From contig NZ_AUND01000041.1 of the NCBI RefSeq assembly GCF_000714535.1, positions 1 to 64,000 on the forward strand: a DNA stretch of 64,000 nt, in the 5' to 3' direction. The stretch comes from Thioclava pacifica DSM 10166. GTDB taxonomy: Bacteria; Pseudomonadota; Alphaproteobacteria; Rhodobacterales; Rhodobacteraceae. Both the position numbers and the translations under genes were made by a program. This document shows, in pieces, positions 17,448 through 24,851 of this stretch (the first letter of the stretch is position 1; each line of letters starts with the position of its first letter). The notes beneath the pieces were generated by a model. It was not told the origin of the DNA and did not search any database. It saw nothing but the letters and a program-made list of their open reading frames with translations.

Positions 17448-18827
17448 TCAGTTCTCACCCATCGCCTTGAGCACGCGGTCGAGCCGCTTGCCCTGCGGGC
17501 TGAGCGTAAGGGGCGCATTGCGCACCGAATTGTAATAGGCCGCCGGATCATAGGTCGGGATCCCAAGCTTCAGGTTGTCCACCGTCAGAAGACCCATAGC
17601 GGACAGAAGTTGATAATATGCTACCTGAAGCGTGGCCGCCGCGTCGATCCGGCCCGCCTGCGCGTCGAGCAGATCCTGCTCGGCCGAAAGCACATCGAGG
17701 GTGGTGCGCGCGCCCAGAAGCGCCTCTTCCTTCACACCCTGATAGGCGGTGCGCGCGGCCTGAATCTGCTGGTCATAGGCCGAGATCTGCGCCTGCGCGA
17801 TATCGATGGCCGCCCAGGCATTCGCGACGCCCTGCGAGATCGTCACGCCCGCCTGGCTGAGCTGCGCGCGCGCAGACTGGTCATTCGCGATTGCCTTGCG
17901 CTGTGCGGACAGCAACGCGCCGCCGGAATAGAGGGTCTGGCTCATCTCGATCGAGGCCGAACGCGAGGTGGTTCCCATCTCGCCTTGAACGAGCCCGACC
18001 GTTCCCGAGAGCGTCGGCATGCGGTTCGCCTTCGCATAGGTCACCGCGAGATCGTAGACGGAGACCGTGTGCTGAAGCTGCTTCACGCTCGGATGGTTGC
18101 GAAGCGCGATATCACGGGCCGCATCGAGAGACTTCGGCAGCGCCGGAGTTTTCGGGAAGGCTGCAAGCGTTCCCGGATAATGACCCGTCGCGGCTTTGTA
18201 GGCCTCGCGTGCCGCGCGCAGGTTGCCCTGGGCCGAAGCGAGCGAAGCGCGTGCCGACGCAAGCTGCGCCTGTGCGAGCGACACGTCGGTCTTGGTCACT
18301 TCCCCAACCTCGAAACGGTCGTTCGAAGCCTTCAGTTCCTCACCCAACACGCGCACCGAGTTCTGGTTGATCGCAACCTGCTCGGAGGCCGATTTCACAT
18401 CCGAGTAAGCCTGGATTGCGGAAAGCAGCACGCTTTGCTCGACCGAGCGCAGCGCCTCGCGGGTGGCCAGCACGGTCTCTTTCTTCATTTCGACATTGAT
18501 CTTGGTGCGACCGAAATCGAACAGCGTCATCGAAGCGCCAAGCGTCGACGTCGCCGCGCGGCTCGTCGCCGGATTGCCGGTGATGCTCGATTTGTTGGTA
18601 TGCTGAACGGTGTAATCGGTGGTCCATTGCAGGACCGGCCGCAAACTCGCGACCGCCTGGGCGACATCTTCGTCGGCGGCCCGCAGCGCGGCGCGGTTCT
18701 GTTCGAGAAGGTTCGAATTCTTGTAGGCCGAGACCAGCGCGTCAGCCAGCGTCTCGGCGCTCACCGCATAGGGCGCCATCGCCGTCACCGCGGCCAGAAC
18801 GGTCAATTTCAAAGTCTTGCGCAACAT
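17448..18827 (-). CDS. TolC-family outer membrane channel protein
   Basis: A 459-residue TolC-family outer membrane factor, trimeric exit duct for type I secretion or efflux. The first 24 residues (MLRKTLKLTVLAAVTAMAPYAVSA) are a signal peptide. Two repeated halves carry the long coiled helices rich in Ala/Gln/Ser typical of TolC (e.g. QAQLASARASLASAQGNLRAAR), and the C-terminus follows GARTTLDVLSAEQDLLDAQ, the family's equatorial motif. No inner-membrane partner genes are adjacent. Lies between the methyltransferase gene (132 nt upstream) and the PopZ-like gene. Confidence 0.9.
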   Translation of the reverse strand: MLRKTLKLTVLAAVTAMAPYAVSAETLADALVSAYKNSNLLEQNRAALRAADEDVAQAVASLRPVLQWTTDYTVQHTNKSSITGNPATSRAATSTLGASMTLFDFGRTKINVEMKKETVLATREALRSVEQSVLLSAIQAYSDVKSASEQVAINQNSVRVLGEELKASNDRFEVGEVTKTDVSLAQAQLASARASLASAQGNLRAAREAYKAATGHYPGTLAAFPKTPALPKSLDAARDIALRNHPSVKQLQHTVSVYDLAVTYAKANRMPTLSGTVGLVQGEMGTTSRSASIEMSQTLYSGGALLSAQRKAIANDQSARAQLSQAGVTISQGVANAWAAIDIAQAQISAYDQQIQAARTAYQGVKEEALLGARTTLDVLSAEQDLLDAQAGRIDAAATLQVAYYQLLSAMGLLTVDNLKLGIPTYDPAAYYNSVRNAPLTLSPQGKRLDRVLKAMGEN

Positions 18828-18959
18828 GCCTCTGCCCTCATTCCTGTATCGCCGCGCACGCCAAAGGAGACCGGCGCGGGGCCCGGGATTTTTCGATTGT
18901 TACAGTCAATGCCCGCAGTTTCAATTGCGGCATTATGTGTAGCCGGATGGATGTGCCCT

Positions 18960-19610
18960 TCACAGCACGAATTCGCGCTGCACGGCAAAGCCGGGCAGCA
19001 GTGGCGCGGTGCCATTGAACATGTCGCGCCAGTTGATCACGCCGTCGATCTTGTAGCCGATCCGCGCGGTGCCGAGCACACCCTCCATGAAGATCGCCGC
19101 GATCCGGCCACCTTCCTTAAGCTGATCGGCGATCGCCTGCGGCACGGCCTCAACCCCGCCTTCGAGGATGATCGCATCATAGGGACCGTGCTTGGCGGCA
19201 CCTTCGGCCAGCGTCCCGGAAACGACGGCAACGTTATCCGCCCCCGCCTGCGCCAGCGCGGCTTCGGCCTGTCCGGCAAAATCTTCCTCTTCAAGCGCCA
19301 CGACCGCCTCGGCCATCTGCGCGATCACCGCCGCCGAATAGCCAAGCCCCACGCCGATATCGAGCACGAGGTCATCGGGCTGGATGTCGAGGCCGTCGAG
19401 CATCTTCGCAAAGTTGCGCGGCTCGAGCACGACACGGCCCGGCGCCAGCTCGACATTCTCGCCAATATAGGCCGCTTCGCGCTTCGTGGCCGGCACGAAA
19501 TCCTCGCGCGGCACATGCAGCATCGCCGCAATGATCGGGAATTTGGTCACGTCGTTGGGGCGGACCTGCGTGTCGACCATCATGGTACGGCGCGTGGCGA
19601 AATCTTGCAT
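18960..19610 (-). CDS. pcm: Protein-L-isoaspartate O-methyltransferase
   Basis: A 216-residue SAM-dependent methyltransferase of the PIMT family that repairs isoaspartyl residues. Residues [14 protein letters not shown] and the SAM motif [13 protein letters not shown] (about 75-87) are characteristic; LEEEDF carries the acidic ribose ligand. The frame is open 45 nt further upstream, but [17 protein letters not shown] matches the family start. First gene of the minus-strand run methyltransferase - tolC-type - PopZ-like. Confidence 0.88.
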   Translation of the reverse strand: MQDFATRRTMMVDTQVRPNDVTKFPIIAAMLHVPREDFVPATKREAAYIGENVELAPGRVVLEPRNFAKMLDGLDIQPDDLVLDIGVGLGYSAAVIAQMAEAVVALEEEDFAGQAEAALAQAGADNVAVVSGTLAEGAAKHGPYDAIILEGGVEAVPQAIADQLKEGGRIAAIFMEGVLGTARIGYKIDGVINWRDMFNGTAPLLPGFAVQREFVL

Positions 19611-19818
19611 GTCGTGAACTCTTCGGTGTGAAACCCTTGCGCGCGGTTTTGCCACAACTGCCCCTAAGGGGCAAGAACGCCCTGCAACTTAGCCCGCCCC
19701 CGCGCCGATCAAGAGCCTCTTCCGGAACGCACAGACGGAAATCCGGGCGATGCCTGCCCCGCAACTCCCCTCTTGCGCGCCCGCCCCCGATACCGTATCT
19801 GACGCCAACACCACGGAT

Positions 19819-19892
19819 GGCGAGTTGGCGGAGTGGTGACGCAGCGGATTGCAAATCCGTGTACACCGGTTCGATTCCGGTACTCGCCTCCA
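19819..19892 (+). tRNA. tRNA-Cys (GCA)
   Basis: A complete cloverleaf of 74 nt. The acceptor arm GGCGAGT pairs with ACTCGCC (19882-19888), followed by discriminator T and an encoded CCA. The anticodon stem CGGAT/ATCCG encloses the anticodon GCA at 19851-19853, and the T-arm has GGTTCGATTCC. Encoded on the plus strand in an intergenic region. Confidence 0.97.
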
Positions 19893-20387
19893 ACGTTTTC
19901 AAGCCCTTATGCCATGCGCACGTCCCTTGGCATTCGAGTGCTGAAACCGGTGCTGAAACTTTCACGTTTTCGTCCCGCCCTGTTCCATCCGATTCCGAGC
20001 GGCTCGAGCTTTCATTGCCAGCGTTCGCTGGCGGATCATTTCTCAACGCTTCTCAAGCGTCGCCACCCCTGAGTGGCCCGTGACGGGCTTCACTATCTCC
20101 TCTGTGCAACCCGCAAGAGGGCGCTCGATGGTCGCGTTCTTGCGCAGACCATGCGTGACGGAGGTCTGTGCCGCAGATGCTCCACGCGGGCTTTGTTCCT
20201 TCTGCGATCATCCGGCAGCCCCCTACACGTTTCGGGGGCACGCGTTCAATTTCGACCATTCCCGGTGGCATCCGGAACAGTCGCAGGATTGCATCGACGA
20301 TCTCGCCCCCCCCTCAGGCGCCCGAAACTCTCCCCCTCCACCGTCGCTCTCGCCGCAACCGGAAGGTTCGGGATATGAGCCTTGGGC
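19893..20387. other. Gene-poor stretch downstream of tRNA-Cys
   Basis: About 495 nt with no convincing gene on either strand; the open frames here have no family features or Shine-Dalgarno. CCCTACACGTTTCGGGG at 20221-20237 is one arm of an imperfect inverted repeat whose partner is at 21408-21424, bracketing the EamA gene. tRNA 3' ends are common insertion points, but no attachment-site duplication of the tRNA end is seen. Confidence 0.4.
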
Positions 20388-21326
20388 CTAGGCTGAAAAT
20401 TCGTCGGCTGCGTCGAGGCGACGATGCGGCGTCATTAGATCGGCTCGGCGCGCCCGAACCTGACGGCGTCCAGCATGCCAAAGATAAAGAGCGAGACTGA
20501 CAATGACGATCGCTCCGCCAACCAGCATGGAAGGCGTCGGGGCCACGCCGGTTCCGACCCAAATCCAGATCGGGCCAAGCACGGTTTCGAGAAGCAACAG
20601 CAGGCTCACATTCGATGGATGCGTGTAGCGGGATGAAAGCGAGAGCGAGAAGAACGACACTGGGAGCACCAGCCCGCCAGCGAGGGCGATTGCCCAAACG
20701 TGTCCTTCAGTCATCGCGCTCGTTCCCGTCCAGGCAAGACCTGCGAGACCCGCCAGTGTCGCCCCAGCGCCGACCAATAAAAGGATCGGCAAATCCGCAT
20801 TGGCTCGGATGGTGACGAAGCTGAGCGCCAGACAGATCGCGACGCCCAGACCGATTGCGGCGCCCAGCAGCGGACTACCGGAGGTCTGCGCGGGATCTGT
20901 CCCGAAAACTGCAATGCCGATCCCGAACAATACGACTGCGGTCGTGACCCAAGTCGTCCAATGCGCCCGTTCGCCCAGAAACATCCAAGACAACAGTGCA
21001 GCAAAGATCGGCACGGTCGCCACGCTGAACAAAACAACCGAGACCGGCGCAACCGCGATGCCGAATGCGAAAAGCGACGCGTTGCAAGCTTGACAAAGCA
21101 GGACGACGAGCCCCGCCCAACAGACAGTGACGCGCAGGTCTTTGTGCAGTTGCTGTCGCCGGAAAATCAGCCAGGCCAGCAGCATCGCCGAGCCCATCAG
21201 GAGCCCACGCCAAGCCATCATCTGTGGGCCGGTCATCTCCGACCACCGCATCAGCAGCGTGTCAGGCGAGATCGCCAGCGCCCCGAAAAGGGCAAGGAAG
21301 ATACCGAACCTGGGGTTGCTTGTCAT
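20388..21326 (-). CDS. EamA/DMT-family transporter
   Basis: A 312-residue inner-membrane protein with ten hydrophobic segments in two EamA repeats (LALFGALAISPDTLLMRW..., and LGAAIGLGVAICLALSFVTIR...). Members export amino acids or metabolites. The ATG at 21326 is chosen over a TTG 30 nt upstream. Isolated between two non-coding stretches and flanked by a 17-bp imperfect inverted repeat, which hints at past mobility. Substrate unknown. Confidence 0.85.
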   Translation of the reverse strand: MTSNPRFGIFLALFGALAISPDTLLMRWSEMTGPQMMAWRGLLMGSAMLLAWLIFRRQQLHKDLRVTVCWAGLVVLLCQACNASLFAFGIAVAPVSVVLFSVATVPIFAALLSWMFLGERAHWTTWVTTAVVLFGIGIAVFGTDPAQTSGSPLLGAAIGLGVAICLALSFVTIRANADLPILLLVGAGATLAGLAGLAWTGTSAMTEGHVWAIALAGGLVLPVSFFSLSLSSRYTHPSNVSLLLLLETVLGPIWIWVGTGVAPTPSMLVGGAIVIVSLALYLWHAGRRQVRARRADLMTPHRRLDAADEFSA

Positions 21327-21738
21327 TTTCCATTCCAGCGGCGAGGACGTGCCCAAGCCTTACCGGTCCGCTGGCTTCATTCCAAGCTTCGCTGAAGCAT
21401 CAAGGAGCCCCGAAACGTGCAGGGCGGCGTCTCGCCGCTTCCGGCCCGTTGCGGGCCTCGGCCTGGAACGCCGCGAAAGCCGGCTTGGAAAGCCAGCACG
21501 CCTTGTGGACGTCTGTAAAAGGATTTCCAGGTGTGTCCCCTCCACACAGCATGCGCCACTGCCCGAGAGGGCCTTGGTTCTGGCCGAGCAGGAAGCGTGA
21601 CCGCGACACCGGCCGAGGTATAAGACCGTCTTCGGATGGATCGTGCCCTTGGCTCAAAGTCCCAAGGTCTTGCAACGGCGAGTGGGTGCGAATTCCGGGC
21701 AAAGGCACGGCGCTCGCGCGCGCCCAGACTCCGATGCT
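21327..21738. other. Non-coding stretch between EamA gene and hairpin
   Basis: I see no real gene. The second arm of the inverted repeat around the EamA gene, CCCCGAAACGTGCAGGG, is at 21408-21424 (16 of 17 positions match the first arm). The open frames on both strands look like random GC-rich frames without ribosome sites. Confidence 0.4.
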
Positions 21739-21782
21739 GGCCAGACCCTCTCGCGATGCAGGTATCGCGGGAGGGTCTGGCC
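21739..21782 (-). terminator. 19-bp hairpin after the butanediol-type dehydrogenase gene
   Basis: Arms 21739-21757 and 21764-21782 pair over 19 bp with one mismatch around a 6-nt loop (GCAGGT). It begins 6 nt past the stop of the minus-strand dehydrogenase gene, so it is probably its transcription end or 3' stabiliser. No U-run is present. Confidence 0.6.
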
Positions 21783-21788
21783 CTAGGG

Positions 21789-22841
21789 TCAATCCGGGGC
21801 TTTCACGAGGATTTTGACCTGCGACTTCTCGGCGACGAGCGCATCGAAGCCTTGGTCGACAATCTCGTCGAGAGAGATCCGCTTGGTCACCAGTTTCTCG
21901 GCGCTGAAATAGCCCTGAACCATCAGCTCCATCACCGCCGGATAGACGTTGCGATAGGCAATCGTGCCTTGAAGCTGGCGTTCTTTGAGCACCGCAGTGT
22001 TCGGGTTGAAGCTGGCATCGCCCTCCCAGATCGAGACGATCAGCGTCTGACCTTCGTGTCGGGTGCTGTCGATGCATTGCGGCAGAACGCGCGGAACGCC
22101 TGTCACCTCGAAAGCGACATGCACGCCGCCGGTGGCGGCGCGGATCGCGGTCACGGGATCATTGGCCATCGGGTCGATCACCGAAGTCGCGCCCAGTTCG
22201 AGCGCCTTCGCGCGTCGCTCGGGCGAGGGTTTGACCACATGAATCTGCGCAGCCCCGGCCACGCGCAGCGCCTCGACCACCAGAAGACCGATCGGCCCCG
22301 CACCGAAGACCGCCGCCATGTCCCCTGCCTTGAGCGTGGACATGCGCACGGCATGGAGCGCCACGGCCGCGGGTTCGACCAGCGCACCCTGCTCCATCGA
22401 CAGATCATCGGGCATCTTGTGCACCATCCGCGCGGGCACCACCGAGGTTGCGGCGAACCCGCCATGCCCACCCGAGAGGCCGACGAAGCCGAGACTGTCA
22501 CAGAGGTTGTATTTGCCTTCATGGCAGGCCGGGCAGCTCCCGCAGGCGAAGATCGGCTCGATCGCGACGCGGTCTCCGATGGCAAGTCCGCTCACGCCGT
22601 CGCCCAGTCGCGCGACCGTCCCGCAATATTCATGGCCCATCGTGATCGGCGCCTTGTCATGGCTCAGCGGGTGATCCTGTTCGACGGGCACGAAGATCGG
22701 ACCGGCGAGGTATTCGTGCAGGTCGGACCCGCAGATCCCGGTCCAGGCGACCTTGATCGCAACCTCTCCGGGGCCGGGTTCGGGGGTGTCGATGTCCTCG
22801 ACGCGGATATCCTTCACTCCGTGCCAGCGTGCGGCTTTCAT
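21789..22841 (-). CDS. Zinc-dependent 2,3-butanediol/sorbitol-type dehydrogenase
   Basis: A 350-residue zinc alcohol dehydrogenase of the MDR family, closest in pattern to (R,R)-butanediol dehydrogenase. Catalytic zinc ligands lie in GICGSDLH (Cys37) and GHEY (His70/Glu71); the structural zinc cysteines are in CGSCPACHEGKYNLC; FGAGPIGLL binds NAD. It would oxidise butanediol or interconvert acetoin-type ketones. Third gene of the minus-strand set AcoR-like regulator - FAD monooxygenase - dehydrogenase, which suggests catabolism of acetoin/butanediol-like compounds. Confidence 0.85.
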   Translation of the reverse strand: MKAARWHGVKDIRVEDIDTPEPGPGEVAIKVAWTGICGSDLHEYLAGPIFVPVEQDHPLSHDKAPITMGHEYCGTVARLGDGVSGLAIGDRVAIEPIFACGSCPACHEGKYNLCDSLGFVGLSGGHGGFAATSVVPARMVHKMPDDLSMEQGALVEPAAVALHAVRMSTLKAGDMAAVFGAGPIGLLVVEALRVAGAAQIHVVKPSPERRAKALELGATSVIDPMANDPVTAIRAATGGVHVAFEVTGVPRVLPQCIDSTRHEGQTLIVSIWEGDASFNPNTAVLKERQLQGTIAYRNVYPAVMELMVQGYFSAEKLVTKRISLDEIVDQGFDALVAEKSQVKILVKAPD

Positions 22842-22867
22842 GGCTGTCTCCTTTGATGTTCGGAAAG

Positions 22868-22892
22868 CGCCCCGGCCGCGCGGGCCGGGGCG
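22868..22892 (-). terminator. Intercistronic hairpin between monooxygenase and dehydrogenase
   Basis: CGCCCCGGCC (22868-22877) and GGCCGGGGCG (22883-22892) form a perfect 10-bp stem with a 5-nt loop in the 69-nt spacer. On the minus strand it is followed by CTTT. It may partly terminate or set the ratio of the two gene products. Confidence 0.5.
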
Positions 22893-22910
22893 TTCGGATG
22901 CAAAGCGCGA

Positions 22911-24710
22911 TCACGAGAGGTGATGGACTTCCTGCAGCCCGTAGACCGGGGTCTCCAGCCCCTCCATACGCGCCTTCAGCTGCAGCGCGAGATAGAGCGA
23001 GTAGTGACGAGACTGGTGCAGGTTCCCGCCCATGAACCACAGGTGCTCCTGCTGCGTGGGCTTCCACATGTTGCGCTGCTCGCCTTCCCACGGGCCGGGG
23101 TCTTTCGTGGTATCCGAGCCGAGCCCCCAGACCTTGCCGACCTTGTCCGCGACCTCCTGAGAGATCAGATCCGCCGCCCAGCCGTTCATCGAGCCATAGC
23201 CCGTGGCAAAGACCACCAGATCGGCGGGCAGGCGCGTGCCGTCCGACAGCACCACGGCGTCTGCCTCGAAGTGGTCGACCTGACCCTTGGCGAGCTTGAC
23301 CTCGCCGTCGATGATCAGCTGGCTCGCGCCCACGTCGATGTAATAGCCCGAGCCGCGGCGCAGGTATTTCATGAACAGGCCCGAGCCGTCATCGCCCCAG
23401 TCCAGATCGAAGCCCGCCTGTTCCAGCCCCTTGTAGAACTCCGCATCGCGTTCGCGCATCTGGTCATACAGCGGGATCTGGAACTCGTGCATGATCTTGT
23501 AGGGTAGCGAGGCAAAGATCATGTCCGCCTTCTCGGTGGTCACGCCATTGGCAACCGCTTCCTCGGAATAAAGCGCGCCGAGGCCGATCTCCATCAGGCT
23601 GTCCGAGCGCACGATATGGGTCGAGGAACGCTGCACCATCGTGACATCCGCGTCGCCTTCCCAGAGGGCAGCGCAGATGTCATGGGCCGAGTTGTTCGAA
23701 CCGATAACGACCACTTTCTTGCCCGCCCAATTATCCGGTCCGTCATGCTGCGAGCTGTGCTGAATCGTGCCCTTGAAGGTCTCCATCCCGGGGAAATTCG
23801 GCATGTTCGGCTTGCCCGACATGCCGGTGGCCAGCACGAGTTGCGTGGGCTCCAGCGTCACCTTTTCGCCGTCGCGATTGACCTCGACGGTCCACTTGCC
23901 GGACGCCTCGTCATAGCTGGCATGGGTCACCTCGGACCGCGTCCAGTAATTGATCTCCATGACCTTCGTATACATCTCGAGCCAGTCGCCGACCTTGTCC
24001 TTGGGCGTGAAGACCGGCCAGTTGTCGGGGAACTTGATGTAGGGCAGGTGGTCGTACCAGATCGGGTCGTGCAGGCAGAGCGACTTGTAGCGCGAGCGCC
24101 ATTGGTCGCCGGGGCGGTCATGCTTGTCCAGCACGATCGCGGGCACGCCGAGCTGACGCAGTCGCGCACCGAGCGCGATCCCGCCCTGTCCGCCGCCGAC
24201 GATCACGACATAGGGTTGCGTGCCGTAGCCCAGATCCGCTTCTTCGGCCTCGCGGCGCTCCTTCCACGAACTGCGGTTCTTGCGCGCCCCGTGTTCGGCG
24301 CCCATCGGACGGCGGGTGCCGCGGTTTTCTTCGAACCCTTTGAGTTCCTGAAGCGCGGTCAGAAGCGTCCAGATGCGCCCGTCGCGGATCCGCATCAGGC
24401 CCCAGCCCCGCCCGGTCTTCGTCTCGAAGGTGACCCATGCGGTGATCACGCCGCCCTCCTCGGCGGGGATCTCGCCCGTTTGAATCTCGAACTTGCCGGG
24501 TCGTGTGTGATCGAGCTGGCTGCGCAGCAGGTCGGCCACGCCCTCGGGTCCCTCGACCGTCTTCAGGTTCCAGCTGACTGCGACGAGGTCGCGCCAATAG
24601 CTGTCGGTGGCAAACAGGTTCGCCGCACGGTCAATGTCGCCGCTCGCCAGCGCATCGTTCAGGCTGTCGAGCATATCCTGGGTCTGGGTGGTTACAGTTG
24701 TATCAAGCAT
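22911..24710 (-). CDS. NTF2-like / FAD-dependent monooxygenase fusion
   Basis: A 599-residue flavoprotein. Residues about 8-130 form an NTF2/SnoaL-like domain; the rest is a class B flavin monooxygenase with FAD motif GGGQGG (172-177) and NADPH motif GSNNSA (337-342). The family fingerprint FxGxxxHxxx(W/Y) appears as F312-x-G-x-x-x-H318-x-x-x-H322, so the last aromatic is replaced by His. It likely oxygenates a ketone, amine or related small molecule in the cytosol. Located between an AcoR-like regulator and a butanediol-type dehydrogenase. Confidence 0.85.
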   Translation of the reverse strand: MLDTTVTTQTQDMLDSLNDALASGDIDRAANLFATDSYWRDLVAVSWNLKTVEGPEGVADLLRSQLDHTRPGKFEIQTGEIPAEEGGVITAWVTFETKTGRGWGLMRIRDGRIWTLLTALQELKGFEENRGTRRPMGAEHGARKNRSSWKERREAEEADLGYGTQPYVVIVGGGQGGIALGARLRQLGVPAIVLDKHDRPGDQWRSRYKSLCLHDPIWYDHLPYIKFPDNWPVFTPKDKVGDWLEMYTKVMEINYWTRSEVTHASYDEASGKWTVEVNRDGEKVTLEPTQLVLATGMSGKPNMPNFPGMETFKGTIQHSSQHDGPDNWAGKKVVVIGSNNSAHDICAALWEGDADVTMVQRSSTHIVRSDSLMEIGLGALYSEEAVANGVTTEKADMIFASLPYKIMHEFQIPLYDQMRERDAEFYKGLEQAGFDLDWGDDGSGLFMKYLRRGSGYYIDVGASQLIIDGEVKLAKGQVDHFEADAVVLSDGTRLPADLVVFATGYGSMNGWAADLISQEVADKVGKVWGLGSDTTKDPGPWEGEQRNMWKPTQQEHLWFMGGNLHQSRHYSLYLALQLKARMEGLETPVYGLQEVHHLS

Positions 24711-24822
24711 CGCGTCTCCTCCTCTGCGCGTATCTCTAGAAGGAGTATCGGCACCCGATGGCGGCCCGATCTACGGTCCTCGCGGGGATGTCAGCCTGAA
24801 AAATGCCCGCCGCAGTGCGGCA

Positions 24823-24838
24823 TGTTGCGCGCGCAACA
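24823..24838. promoter_or_regulatory. Perfect 16-bp palindrome, candidate AcoR-like activator site
   Basis: TGTTGCGC/GCGCAACA is a perfect palindrome about 113-128 bp upstream of the monooxygenase start codon and just past the regulator's stop. A further GCGCAAC half-site lies immediately beside it (24842-24848). The distance suits an enhancer-type activator. No -24/-12 promoter could be recognised between it and the gene. Confidence 0.5.
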
Positions 24839-24851
24839 GATGCGCAACGGC

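Noticed and set aside
17367-19631. 754-codon plus-strand frame across tolC-type and methyltransferase genes
   Set aside because: It spans two well-supported minus-strand genes and their spacer and is Arg/His-rich without domains; a shadow frame.
20073-20391. Overlapping short plus-strand frames between tRNA-Cys and EamA gene
   Set aside because: No Shine-Dalgarno, no family resemblance, Cys/Arg-rich composition; treated as non-coding.
24711-24822. Search for a sigma-54 (-24/-12) promoter before the monooxygenase gene
   Set aside because: No TGGCAC-N5-TTGC-like element could be found, in line with the regulator's missing GAFTGA loop.
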